From the NCBI GenBank assembly GCA_017622925.1, contig JAGAQC010000067.1, forward strand, positions 1 through 64,000: a stretch of 64,000 bases of DNA. Direction: 5' to 3'. The stretch is from Ruminococcus sp. (GTDB lineage Bacteria > Bacillota > Clostridia > Oscillospirales > Ruminococcaceae). Shown piece after piece: positions 43,730 through 51,810 of the stretch. The notes below the pieces were generated by a model. That model was not told the DNA's origin and searched no databases. It saw nothing but the letters and a program-made list of their open reading frames with translations. The stretch's first letter is position 1. Every line of letters starts with the position of its first letter. Made by a program: the position numbers and the translations under genes.

Positions 43730-45938
43730 GCCTAAGAGCTTTTTCGGCACACGTTACAAGAACGATATTTCAGGCAACAAAAAGCTGCTTATCGTTAATA
43801 TCGTACTGCAAATACTCGGTCTGCCTGTGCTTTCCGTTATAGCTCTTATCGGCTTTTATTTGGACACTCTTGAAGATACCGAAGCAAACAGAATGCTGAG
43901 CAACGCTGTTGAGGCAGGCTGCACGCCGTTTATTTCTCTTGCGGTAGTCACCATTTGCATAAGCCTGTTTCTCGGCATGGTAATAGCTCTGTTCCATTTT
44001 TCTTACCTTTACAGGAAAACCATTACCGATATGAACTATGCGCTCCCTCTCAGCGGTACTCAGCGATTTTTCGCCGATTTCCTTTCGGGACTTACCGTCT
44101 ACATGCTGCCTGCTATCGGAGCGGTCATACTTTCTATCGCTATCATGGGAATAGGAACTCCGTTTTTGCCGCCAATGGCTGAATTTTGGGAAGCTTTCCC
44201 CGATATACTGAAATTGGTGTTCATCGTTCTTGTAGCAATGATACTGTTTTACAGCCTTAGCGTACTTGCAATAAGCTTTTGCGGAAATACCTTTGAAGCG
44301 ATTTTCAGCATTATTGCTTTTAATTCTCTTATTCCTGCCGCTATAGCATGTTTATGGATGGCTATGTGCGAGGGCGAGCCTTACGGTATCGACGAAGCGG
44401 CTATTATGATGAAAAATATCTTTACAAGTACGTCGCCTATCGGTTCGTTCGTCTTTTTTGTAAACTACGTGGCGGAAGTAGGATTTTCATCGGGTTCATT
44501 CAGCTATTACACGTCCCTTTACTTCAAGTGGATATTCATAACACTTGCTGTAAGCGCGCTGTACATGCTGGCGGCTTATCTGCTCTGCCGTTTCAGAAAG
44601 GCGGAGGACGTTTCAAAGCCCTATGTATATAAAGCCGCTTTCTATGCGATTATGACTATGGCTGTTTTCTGCGTGCTTTCGCTGTTTATTGCAATGGGAG
44701 CATTTATTGTGGCAGGAATCGTTATATGCGCCGTAGGCTGGTTCATAATGGAAGTCATAACAAGACGTGGATTCAAGAAGTTCTGGCAGGCTGGTATCGG
44801 CTTTGCGGCGTCCGTTATATCGGTGCTTCTTGTCTGTCAGGTTTGCGAGGTCACAAACGGCTTCGGTATGGCTAAAAAAGTCCCCCTGCCTCTTACTGTT
44901 GAAAGCGTAAATATCGGGACAGGTAATCTCCTCGGCATTTATGAAGATATACGATTCAGCGACAAGGACGTTATAAAAGAATCTGTCGAGCTTCAAAAGG
45001 AATTAATAGACCGTTACTTTAATTATGACGACTATAATTATGAAATTGTGGAAAACACTAACAATGCGCTTAACGATTACGGCAATACAATAAGTTTAAG
45101 ATACTCAACGCTGACGGGTTCTACAATTTTAAGAAGATATGATGTTCCGTCGGGAATGGCAGGCGACCTTATAAAGGCAATACTTCTTTCCGATGAATAC
45201 GCGGAGGCTATATCGCAAAATATATGCGAGTATTATTATAATGATGAAGAAGATTACAGGATAGAAGTAACAGATAAGCTGTATAATCGCAGTGATATTC
45301 GGGCTAAAGACCAAATGGTTCTCGACCTGCGTCAGGCATATTACGACGATATGTCGGCAATGACGGAGGAGGAGCTTCTTAGAGGGGACGTTTACTGCTA
45401 CGTTGACGAACAGTGGGTGCTTACCTCGTTCAGCAACACCATAGAGCTTCTTGAAAGCTGGGGTATCTCGTTCAATGAAATAAACAAGGGCGATTTTGAC
45501 GCCTACAGAATAGGTTATATTGACGACCCTGTATTTACAAACTATGCGCAAGATATTTTCAAGCCCCAAGATAAAAAGATATGGGAATATCAATATGACG
45601 AACGTGATTATTGCGTTGCCGATTCAATAACCGCTGTACGTGTTCAGTATAAAGATTATTCGTATGCGGCTTACTCGGTAATGCGCGATAACGACAAGAT
45701 CGTCGAGGTCGTTAAAAGATGTACGCCTATGGTATTCGGAGAAAAGCCGATAGCGGTATTTTTTGTAAACGATATTATGCTTTATCTTCCCGACCGCGGC
45801 GATAACAGGCAGTTGCTTGAAGATTTCAAAAAAGCTTCATCAGATAAAGCGGAAAAAGTAAAAGAAAAAGTTAATTTCACTGTCGGAACGACTGCGAGCG
45901 GTGAAGTCACGCATAGCGATGTGAACGGCTGGGATTAA
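43707..45938 (+). CDS. ABC transporter permease with large C-terminal soluble domain
   Basis: 743 residues from the ATG at 43707, which has GGAGG 9 nt upstream; the longer in-frame reading is less likely. About 9-11 hydrophobic segments fill the first 400 residues (for example VLQILGLPVLSVIALIGFYL and VTICISLFLGMVIALFHFSYL). After the last helix near residue 385, roughly 350 residues form an acidic soluble region rich in Tyr, Asp and Asn, probably extracytoplasmic. Most permeases of GntR/ABC loci lack such a tail. Partner of the preceding ATPase. Confidence 0.82.
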   Translation: MTAATSSKPKSFFGTRYKNDISGNKKLLIVNIVLQILGLPVLSVIALIGFYLDTLEDTEANRMLSNAVEAGCTPFISLAVVTICISLFLGMVIALFHFSYLYRKTITDMNYALPLSGTQRFFADFLSGLTVYMLPAIGAVILSIAIMGIGTPFLPPMAEFWEAFPDILKLVFIVLVAMILFYSLSVLAISFCGNTFEAIFSIIAFNSLIPAAIACLWMAMCEGEPYGIDEAAIMMKNIFTSTSPIGSFVFFVNYVAEVGFSSGSFSYYTSLYFKWIFITLAVSALYMLAAYLLCRFRKAEDVSKPYVYKAAFYAIMTMAVFCVLSLFIAMGAFIVAGIVICAVGWFIMEVITRRGFKKFWQAGIGFAASVISVLLVCQVCEVTNGFGMAKKVPLPLTVESVNIGTGNLLGIYEDIRFSDKDVIKESVELQKELIDRYFNYDDYNYEIVENTNNALNDYGNTISLRYSTLTGSTILRRYDVPSGMAGDLIKAILLSDEYAEAISQNICEYYYNDEEDYRIEVTDKLYNRSDIRAKDQMVLDLRQAYYDDMSAMTEEELLRGDVYCYVDEQWVLTSFSNTIELLESWGISFNEINKGDFDAYRIGYIDDPVFTNYAQDIFKPQDKKIWEYQYDERDYCVADSITAVRVQYKDYSYAAYSVMRDNDKIVEVVKRCTPMVFGEKPIAVFFVNDIMLYLPDRGDNRQLLEDFKKASSDKAEKVKEKVNFTVGTTASGEVTHSDVNGWD

Positions 45939-45947
45939 ATTTATTTA

Positions 45948-45980
45948 AAGCCGTTAGCTGCGGACACCATAAGCTAACTA
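45948..45980. repeat. Short heptamer-array element
   Basis: AAGCCGTTAGCTG then the core CGGACACCATAAG and GCTAACTA. It is a reduced form of the 42221-42321 element, inserted right after the permease gene. Confidence 0.6.
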
Positions 45981-45993
45981 CTAATTAACAATA

Positions 45994-46022
45994 AAAACCG
46001 TACCATTGTGGTGCGGTTTTTT
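45994..46022 (+). terminator. Terminator between permease and tyrS
   Basis: AAAACCGTACC/GGTGCGGTTTTTT stem with a short ATTGT loop. It is probably bidirectional because A residues precede and T residues follow. Confidence 0.85.
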
Positions 46023-46088
46023 ATTATAAAAACAAGGAACGCCCTGCAAATCAGGACGTCCCCTTATAAGCTCATATCGGGAAAATAT

Positions 46089-47306
46089 TTACTTTACGAT
46101 AACTTTTTTGAAGGCTTTCTTTCCTTTGCGGACTATCACTTCGCCCGAAAGCTTTATCTGCGCCTTGCCGTCGGTCATTTTTTCATCGTTTACAGTTATT
46201 CCGCCCTGCTGAACAAGTCGGCGAGCCTCCGATATAGAGGGCGCAAGTCCTGCTTTGACAACAAGCGTAAGAAGTCCTATAGTGCCGTCTGTAAGGTCTG
46301 CCGAATCTATTTCGACCGTAGGCATATTATCGTCAGAACCGCCGCCGCCAAAAAGTGCTTTTGCGGCTGCTTTGGCTTTTTCAGCTTCCTCCTCGCCGTG
46401 AACAAGCTTTGTCAGCTCGTATGCAAGAAGCTCCTTAGCCTTGTTGAACTCCGCTCCCTCCATAGTTTTTTCCATTTCCTCTATCTGCTCAACGGGTACA
46501 AATGTGAGCATTTTAAGGCATTTGATAACGTCCGCGTCGGCAACGTTTCTCCAATACTGGTAGAACTCGTAGGGGGACGTTTTCTCGGCGTCAAGCCATA
46601 CTGCGCCTTTTTCGGTCTTACCCATTTTCTTGCCCTCGGAATTGAGAAGCAGCGTAATTGTCATGGCGTATGCGTCCTTGCCGAGCTTGCGGCGGATAAG
46701 CTCAGTTCCGCCGAGCATGTTCGCCCACTGGTCGTCGCCGCCGAACTGCATGTTACAGCCGTATTTCTGGAACAATTCAAGGAAGTCGTAACTCTGCATT
46801 ATCATGTAGTTAAATTCAAGGAACGTAAGTCCACGCTCCATACGCTGCTTGTAGCATTCGTGAGAGAGCATTCGGTTTACGCTGAAATGCGCTCCGACAT
46901 CGCGGAGAAGCTCGATATAATTCAGATTCATAAGCCAGTCGGCATTATTGACGATGATAGCCTTGTCCTCCGAAAAGTCGATAAATCGGCTCATTTGCTT
47001 CTTGAAACAATCAACGTTGTGTTGGATAGTCTCGGGGGTCATCATCTTACGCATGTCCGTCTTGCCCGAGGGGTCGCCTATCATGGCTGTTCCGCCGCCG
47101 ATAAGTACGATAGGCTTGTTTCCTGCCATTTGCAGACGTTTCATCAGACAAAGTGCCATGAAGTGTCCTACGTGCAGGCTGTCCGCCGTAGGGTCGAAAC
47201 CAATGTAAAACGTGGCTTTTCCTGCGTTTACAAGTTCCTCAATTTCCTTTTCGTCGGTAAGCTGCGCAAGCAGTCCTCTCCGTTTGAGTTCTTCAAATGT
47301 AGTCAT
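46089..47306 (-). CDS. tyrS: Tyrosyl-tRNA synthetase
   Basis: 405 residues. Class I signatures: HVGH in [11 protein letters not shown] and the KMSKS-like [13 protein letters not shown]. The tyrosine-binding segments FDPTAD and [15 protein letters not shown] ([15 protein letters not shown]) are present, and an S4 RNA-binding domain covers about 340-400. AAAGGAG precedes the ATG. It is the third minus-strand gene after a T-box at 49185-49385 whose specifier is best read as UAC (Tyr). A heptamer array lies 40 bp upstream. Confidence 0.96.
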   Translation of the reverse strand: MTTFEELKRRGLLAQLTDEKEIEELVNAGKATFYIGFDPTADSLHVGHFMALCLMKRLQMAGNKPIVLIGGGTAMIGDPSGKTDMRKMMTPETIQHNVDCFKKQMSRFIDFSEDKAIIVNNADWLMNLNYIELLRDVGAHFSVNRMLSHECYKQRMERGLTFLEFNYMIMQSYDFLELFQKYGCNMQFGGDDQWANMLGGTELIRRKLGKDAYAMTITLLLNSEGKKMGKTEKGAVWLDAEKTSPYEFYQYWRNVADADVIKCLKMLTFVPVEQIEEMEKTMEGAEFNKAKELLAYELTKLVHGEEEAEKAKAAAKALFGGGGSDDNMPTVEIDSADLTDGTIGLLTLVVKAGLAPSISEARRLVQQGGITVNDEKMTDGKAQIKLSGEVIVRKGKKAFKKVIVK

Positions 47307-47345
47307 TATTTTTTCTCCTTTATGTTAATTTATTTATAAGCATTA

Positions 47346-47363
47346 AAGCCGTTAGCCGTTAGC
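47346..47363. repeat. Heptamer array (TTAGCC orientation)
   Basis: AAGCCGTTAGCCGTTAGC, two and a half units. With the opposite-facing array at 48234-48266 it brackets the 240-residue gene at 47387-48109. Confidence 0.65.
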
Positions 47364-47386
47364 AATCGGTGTCTTTTAAAGCTATA

Positions 47387-48109
47387 TCAGAAAATAATAT
47401 CTTTCCTCATCTTTTTGTAGGAAGATTTATTGTTAAAATATTTTCTTCTTCTGTTTATCATTTCAAAAACCATTTTCTGAGCCGTATCAGCAGAATCTAT
47501 CTGAGGTACTATTTCCGAAATACAATAATTATAAAATTCTTCAATCCACTCACAATATGTATTGCCCAATACAGAATTTTTTGCTGTATCAAGAAAACTG
47601 TTGAAGCAATTTTTTCCTCTGTTAAAATCTCCCTTGAAAAAGCAAAGCATTGCTAAATCGTACATTTCCCAGAACATGCAATCCTTTTGTGTCTGCCTTG
47701 TTTTTACAAGCAGTTGTTTCTCTGCATTATCCAAATCACAAAGCCTGCGGTATTCCTTTACTTTTTCCAAAGCAGCGGCAGCAAATTTTTCAACTTCCGC
47801 CGTAAAAATTTCATCGCCGTTTTTAAGACGTTCTCTGTATTCCGCAAACTGTGTTCCTTTACCTATTATAACTCTGCCGCCGCAGTCAAAAGATAAAGTG
47901 TCGTTCAAACCCTCTGATTTTTCCCACATAAAGTTTATTCCGACATTAAGATATGTACCTCTTGAATAGCTGCTTGGCTGAAATTCAACTATTGTCAGAA
48001 AATAACCATTGTCATCTATCCAGTTTCTTGACGAACCAACCCTGAAAAGTCCCTCGGACGCTAAGTACTGTTTTGCAACAGCATTTATTATCTTATTATG
48101 CTGTTCCAT
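47387..48109 (-). CDS. Hypothetical protein, possibly DUF4304-like
   Basis: 240 residues, no signal or membrane segment. The N-terminal 90 residues (KQYLASEGLFRVGSSRNWID, TIVEFQPSSYSRGTYLNVG) resemble DUF4304-like proteins in strand pattern; I hold this loosely. The rest is helical and rich in Lys, Glu, Asn and Phe, with a KKMRKDIIF end. GGAGGG precedes the ATG. By eye it is more A+T-rich than tyrS and the radical-SAM gene on either side, and it is bracketed by inverted heptamer arrays, which suggests insertion into an older unit. Function unknown. Confidence 0.65.
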   Translation of the reverse strand: MEQHNKIINAVAKQYLASEGLFRVGSSRNWIDDNGYFLTIVEFQPSSYSRGTYLNVGINFMWEKSEGLNDTLSFDCGGRVIIGKGTQFAEYRERLKNGDEIFTAEVEKFAAAALEKVKEYRRLCDLDNAEKQLLVKTRQTQKDCMFWEMYDLAMLCFFKGDFNRGKNCFNSFLDTAKNSVLGNTYCEWIEEFYNYCISEIVPQIDSADTAQKMVFEMINRRRKYFNNKSSYKKMRKDIIF

Positions 48110-48189
48110 AAATAACCCTCCATAAGCTAATCATCAATACCAATGTTCTTTCGGCTGAACGTTTCTATTATTCCGGCATTTTTCACGAT

Positions 48190-48217
48190 GTAGGGACACG
48201 CTGCCGCCGTCCCCTAC
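48190..48217. repeat. Partial copy of the GTAGGGGAC...GTCCCCTAC repeat
   Basis: TGTAGGGACACGCTGCCGCC followed by GTCCCCTAC. Related to the perfect copies at 52147-52173, 52275-52301 and 55902-55928. Confidence 0.5.
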
Positions 48218-48233
48218 AAAATTCATCTACCAA

Positions 48234-48266
48234 TGGCTAACAGCTAACGGCTAAAGGCTAATGGCT
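48234..48266. repeat. Heptamer array (GGCTAA orientation)
   Basis: Five consecutive units of the type GGCTAAC/AGCTAAC/GGCTAAA/GGCTAAT, just past the stop of the radical-SAM gene. Confidence 0.7.
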
Positions 48267-48276
48267 CTAAGTATAT

Positions 48277-49164
48277 TCAGAAAAACGAAAGCTGCATATC
48301 GCCGTAGCCCATTTTATAGGCGCGAATAATGCTTTTCATATTATAAAGTATGCCGAAACGTTCGCATTCTTCTGTAAAAAGCTTCTGCAATTTTTTAACG
48401 TTCGGGCTTACGCATTCGTATCTGTTTGCGTAGCGTTTAATATACTGCTCCCGAAGTCCCGAATCGGGAAAAATTTTGTCAAGCATATTAAAAAAATGCT
48501 CTCTCTGATTCGTCCTAAGAGTTACCCCGAAAAACGGATAAACGCACCTCACGCCGCATTCGTGGGCAGTACGGACGATTCGCCGTATATTGTCCTCCGT
48601 ATCGTTTATAAAGGGCAGGATAGGCATAAGGGTGATTCCCGTAAAAATTCCGCTGTCCGACAATTTGGCGAGCGCGTTGAATCTTTCCGACGACACGGCT
48701 ACGTTTGGTTCAATAAGTTTACAAAGCTCGTCGTCTGCGGTCGTTACAGTCATTTTGCAAAGGACGGGGGAGTGGTCGGCTATTTCCTTATAAACGTCTA
48801 TATCTCGCGTTATCAGGGGACTTTTCGTTATTACTGTAACGCCGAAATCATAAGCCGAGATAAGCTCCAGCGAATGACGGGTGAGCAGCTCTTTTTCCTC
48901 GAAAGGATTATACGGGTCGCTCATTGCGCCTGTTCCGATAACGCCCGACCGCACCTTTCGCCGCAGCTCGTCACGGAGTATCACAAGGGCGTTTTCCTTG
49001 GCGTGGACGGTATCGAAGTTTTCCACGCGGTAGCATTCCGAACGGCTGTCACAGTAAATGCAGCCGTGGCAGCAGCCTCGGTAAAGGTTCATGTTGTAGT
49101 CGTTTCCGAACCAGTCGGAGGTCTTGTTTTTTTGCAGAATTGTTTTTGCAGGGACTGTTTTCAT
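48277..49164 (-). CDS. Radical-SAM protein, spore-photoproduct-lyase-like family
   Basis: 295 residues. The cluster-binding motif is CCHGCIYC (Cys-x3-Cys-x2-Cys) near residue 35, in the context YRGCCHGCIYCDSRSECY. This matches the Rv2578c/SplB-like radical-SAM group: GAMSDPYNPFE, TVITKSPLITRD and GITLMPILPFINDTEDN follow. It lacks the full length of true spore photoproduct lyase (about 340 residues), and the substrate is unknown. A T-box leader lies directly upstream, which is not expected for this family and may instead serve tyrS two genes on. Ribosome site weak. Confidence 0.88.
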   Translation of the reverse strand: MKTVPAKTILQKNKTSDWFGNDYNMNLYRGCCHGCIYCDSRSECYRVENFDTVHAKENALVILRDELRRKVRSGVIGTGAMSDPYNPFEEKELLTRHSLELISAYDFGVTVITKSPLITRDIDVYKEIADHSPVLCKMTVTTADDELCKLIEPNVAVSSERFNALAKLSDSGIFTGITLMPILPFINDTEDNIRRIVRTAHECGVRCVYPFFGVTLRTNQREHFFNMLDKIFPDSGLREQYIKRYANRYECVSPNVKKLQKLFTEECERFGILYNMKSIIRAYKMGYGDMQLSFF

Positions 49165-49184
49165 AATATCACCAAATACAAAAA

Positions 49185-49385
49185 AACTCGGACAGCGTAA
49201 AAACTGTCCGAGGGCGAATTTACTCGCGGTACCACCTCGGTTTATCGGGAATTACCCGACCTCAAAGGCTATAACGTGCCGAAACGTCCGCACCTACTTT
49301 ATTCAATGCGGAAACTCCCGAATGTAGCTCCCTATGAGACTTCTCCCTCTCGCACCGACCGAAGGCTCTCTGAACAAGCGCGCTC
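49185..49385 (-). promoter_or_regulatory. T-box riboswitch, probable tyrosine specifier
   Basis: Read on the minus strand: stem I start GAGAGCC with GGTGCGAG, then a candidate specifier in GAGCTACATTCGGGAG (codon UAC, Tyr), the classic T-box GAGGTGGTACCGCGA (complement of 49224-49238), an antiterminator CCGAGG/CCTCGG, and a terminator CTCGGACAG/CTGTCCGAG followed by seven T residues (complement of about 49181-49214). The specifier call is made by analogy with the Phe T-box in this window (UUC in the same context). Genes downstream: radical SAM, unknown gene, tyrS. Confidence 0.85.
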
Positions 49386-49412
49386 ACAGGTTTTATTCGT
49401 TCACAGTATTTA

Positions 49413-49575
49413 AGAGCCTGTTTAACATCTCGTCGCACACGCCTTTTCGGCAAAATTCGTCGATTACTGCGTTGAAAAACCTCACCATACATCAAGTATG
49501 CTTTCGCCTTTTCGCCTTGTACTCGACAAATTTATGCTCGAAAATCCGCACACGCCGAGATATTAAACAAGCTCT
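49413..49575 (+). mobile_element. MITE-like element, copy 3 (163 bp)
   Basis: Ends AGAGCCTGTTTAACATCTCG (49413-49432) and its complement with two mismatches (49556-49575). The interior aligns end to end with the reverse strand of 16855-17017, and the length is identical. It lies exactly between the T-box and the minus-strand promoter at 49582-49610, so it should be transcribed as part of the leader. Confidence 0.8.
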
Positions 49576-49581
49576 AATGTT

Positions 49582-49610
49582 ATGATAACACACACAGCAA
49601 AAAATGTCAA
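49582..49610 (-). promoter_or_regulatory. Promoter of the T-box transcript
   Basis: On the minus strand: TTGACA (49610-49605), 17-bp spacer and TATCAT (49587-49582). Transcription would start close to 49575, the outer edge of the MITE-like element. Confidence 0.75.
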
Positions 49611-49650
49611 GTCATTTTAAAGTTAAAATAAAAAAATATTTATTTCCCTC

Positions 49651-49679
49651 TTGACTTTTTCCGTCCCATGTTGTATAAT
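49651..49679 (+). promoter_or_regulatory. Promoter of tRNA-Thr
   Basis: TTGACT (49651-49656), 17-bp spacer, TATAAT (49674-49679), 14 bp before the tRNA 5' end. Confidence 0.85.
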
Positions 49680-49692
49680 ATTTATTGTTGGC

Positions 49693-49768
49693 GCTGATGT
49701 GGCACAGTCGGTAGCGCAACGCCTTGGTAAGGCGTAGGTCGTCGGTTCAAGTCCGATCATCAGCTCCA
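49693..49768 (+). tRNA. tRNA-Thr (anticodon GGT)
   Basis: 76 nt with encoded CCA. Acceptor stem GCTGATG/CATCAGC, D arm with AGTCGGTA loop (one A-C mismatch in the stem), anticodon stem ACGCC/GGCGT with loop TTGGTAA, 5-nt variable region and T arm GTCGG/CCGAT around TTCAAGT. No duplicated 3' end was seen nearby, so there is no direct sign of integration at this gene. Confidence 0.95.
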
Positions 49769-49859
49769 GTATATATGACGGTAAATAGGCGTTTTCCTGC
49801 TTTGGGAGAACGCCTGTTTGCTTGTTATCGGGGCAATAATTGAATATTTTTTATCTGTG

Positions 49860-49891
49860 AGACTTTCCGACAACGGAGAGTCTTTTTTTAT
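49860..49891 (+). terminator. Terminator downstream of tRNA-Thr
   Basis: AGACTTTCCG/CGGAGAGTCT stem with a 4-nt ACAA loop (one G-T pair), then TTTTTTATTTT. A weaker hairpin (AGGCGTT/AACGCCT, about 49788-49815) precedes it. Confidence 0.85.
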
Positions 49892-49899
49892 TTTGAGAA

Positions 49900-50055
49900 A
49901 GCCGTCAGCCGTTAGCCATTAGCCGTTAGCTGTTTTATTCCATTTTGGCACTTTTGTCACATGTCACACGGGGTAAGTTTTGAAAAAAGCTGTTAGCCCT
50001 TAGCTTATGGTGTCCGACTTAGCTAACGGCTAAAGGCTAATGGCTAAAGGCTAAT
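49900..50055. repeat. Heptamer arrays and TTTTGGCAC-like repeat upstream of the DUF3987 gene
   Basis: An array of TTAGCC-type units (49900-49932) is followed by a degenerate iteron-like block (49942-49986; TTTTGGCACTTTTGTCAC, CACGGGGTAAG). A palindromic double array (49988-50055) follows, with left TTAGC units, core CTTATGGTGTCCG and right GGCTAA units. The iteron-like block resembles the arms of the large inverted repeat downstream of the gene (51885-51936) in sequence and order. Confidence 0.7.
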
Positions 50056-50192
50056 TTATTAACATTCTGTAAATTTTTCTGATAATCAATGGTTTTTCGT
50101 TGAAAAAAGGGCTGTTCCCGTCTATAAGTGAAAGGCTTTTTAAATTTCGGTGGAAATCTTCTGCCGAGCTGCCAAATATAAGGAGGTATAAA

Positions 50193-51809
50193 ATGCAGGA
50201 AAAAGAAATTCATTTAACAGCCGAACAGCTTCTGTCGAGAATGCCGAGTATCATCGAAAACGTGCTTCTGAAAAGAGACCTACACGAACGAGCCGAGATT
50301 TTCACGGGAATTATGACACAGGCAAGGGAGCTTCAAATCGAACAGCAGATTTACGACATCGCTCAGAAAGCCGCCAAGGACTTCAACGAGCCTGAGCTGT
50401 GGGAGCTGCCCGAAAAGTTTGAAAAAGAAGTCGATTCGCAGCCGTTCCCTGTGAGCAGTCTGCCGAAAACGCTTGCTGATTATCTGAAAGCGATATGCGA
50501 ATTTGTTCAGGTAAACAGCTCTATGGCAGCCTTGCCGATGTTGTCGGTGTTGTCGCTGTGCTTGCAGGGCAAAGCTATCGTGGCTTATCCTGCCAACGCT
50601 CACACGGAATCAATTAACCTCTACACCCTGACTATAGCTCCTCCCGGAGAGCGAAAGTCGGGCGTTTTCAAGGAGCTTATCAGACCCGTGGAGGAATTTC
50701 AGCGGACTTACAACGAGCTTCACCGCGGCGACATCGAGGAATACAGGAGCAAACGGCAGTTCCTCGAGCATCAGAAACAGGCTGCAATGAGCGGCAAAAA
50801 CGCAAGTCTCCAACGGGTTCAGGAGCTTACAAAAGAGCTTTGCGAGCTTGAACAGGTTCACGAATTGAGCCTTATCTGCTCCGATACCACCCCCGAAGCT
50901 CTTGCGGCGGAGATGTTCAAGCAGGGCGGCTGTATGGCTGTTATGGACGACGAGGGCAGCGTATTTAACGTAATTTCGGGCATTTACACGGGCGGTCAGT
51001 GCAATATCAACTTGTTCCTAAAGGCTTATGACGGTTCGCCCCACACCATTTTCAGACGAACGTCCGATAATATAACCTTGGATTCGCCTTACCTCACGAT
51101 AGGTATTATGACGCAGCCGCAGCTTTTCAGCCAAACTATGAGCAATCCGCAGTTTTCGGGTCGCGGACTTATGCAGCGTTTCCTGTTTTCTTTCCCCGAG
51201 GGTCGCGCAGGTTCGCAAGCCTATAAAAGCGAGAATATCCCCCTGAATTTGCAGAAAGCCTATGACGAGCTTATCACAAGGCTGCTGAGAATGCCTAAGA
51301 ATCCCACCCCCGTAAAGCTCGTTCACGACAAGGAAAGCTACAACATTTTTCACGATTATCACGACATGCTGCAATCCAAAATGCACAGCGGCGGTATGTT
51401 CGAGAACATGAAAGAATACGCAAGCAAACACTTCGGTAAGGTCTTGAAGATAGCAGGACTGCTTCATCTGTGCGAGCATTCCCCCAACGAGCCTATCAAC
51501 GGTCAGACCGCTTTGAACGCCGTGACGATCGGTCTTTGGGCTGAAAATCAGGCTCTTTCGGCTTTTAACGGCTTGGAAGAAGATGTAATCACCCAAAATG
51601 CAATGTATATTATCAGCAGAATTAAGACCTCTGATAAGCCTGAACTGAGCAGGAGAGAGATCAGGAGACTTTGTAAAGCTATTAAAGAAGAACAGAAATT
51701 TGATGAACTCCTTGAATTTTTGGAAGATATGAAGTATATCAAGCAAATTCAGAATGACACAAATAAAGGCAGACCAAGTATCAAATACATAATCAATCCA
51801 TTTATATAA
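50193..51809 (+). CDS. DUF3987 (YfjI-like) ATPase, replication-type protein
   Basis: 538 residues from the ATG at 50193, chosen because AGGAGG lies 6 nt upstream. The DUF3987 pattern is present: a Walker A-like APPGERKSGVFKEL (about 149-162), Walker B-like AVMDDEGSVFN (about 249-259), then LFLKAYDGSPHTIFRRTSD and SGRGLMQRFLFSFPEGRAG. The C-terminal 60 residues look like a small winged-helix segment (SRREIRRLCKAIKEEQKF). Members are common on plasmids, phages and integrative elements, often beside or fused to primase domains, and are thought to act as helicase-like ATPases in replication. No primase domain or integrase accompanies it here. It stands alone between repeat arrays. Confidence 0.85.
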   Translation: MQEKEIHLTAEQLLSRMPSIIENVLLKRDLHERAEIFTGIMTQARELQIEQQIYDIAQKAAKDFNEPELWELPEKFEKEVDSQPFPVSSLPKTLADYLKAICEFVQVNSSMAALPMLSVLSLCLQGKAIVAYPANAHTESINLYTLTIAPPGERKSGVFKELIRPVEEFQRTYNELHRGDIEEYRSKRQFLEHQKQAAMSGKNASLQRVQELTKELCELEQVHELSLICSDTTPEALAAEMFKQGGCMAVMDDEGSVFNVISGIYTGGQCNINLFLKAYDGSPHTIFRRTSDNITLDSPYLTIGIMTQPQLFSQTMSNPQFSGRGLMQRFLFSFPEGRAGSQAYKSENIPLNLQKAYDELITRLLRMPKNPTPVKLVHDKESYNIFHDYHDMLQSKMHSGGMFENMKEYASKHFGKVLKIAGLLHLCEHSPNEPINGQTALNAVTIGLWAENQALSAFNGLEEDVITQNAMYIISRIKTSDKPELSRREIRRLCKAIKEEQKFDELLEFLEDMKYIKQIQNDTNKGRPSIKYIINPFI

Positions 51810-51810
51810 A

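Noticed and set aside
46008..47339. 443-residue open frame on the plus strand
   Set aside because: It is the reverse shadow of tyrS, whose class I motifs and ribosome site are clear; the shadow has no start signal and no family features.
49693..49768. tRNA-Thr as an integration site for the DUF3987 module
   Set aside because: No duplicated 3' tRNA segment was found to the right and there is no integrase; adjacency alone is not evidence.
49900..50055. Heptamer arrays considered as a CRISPR array
   Set aside because: Units are only 7 bp and directly adjacent, with no spacers and no cas genes in the window.
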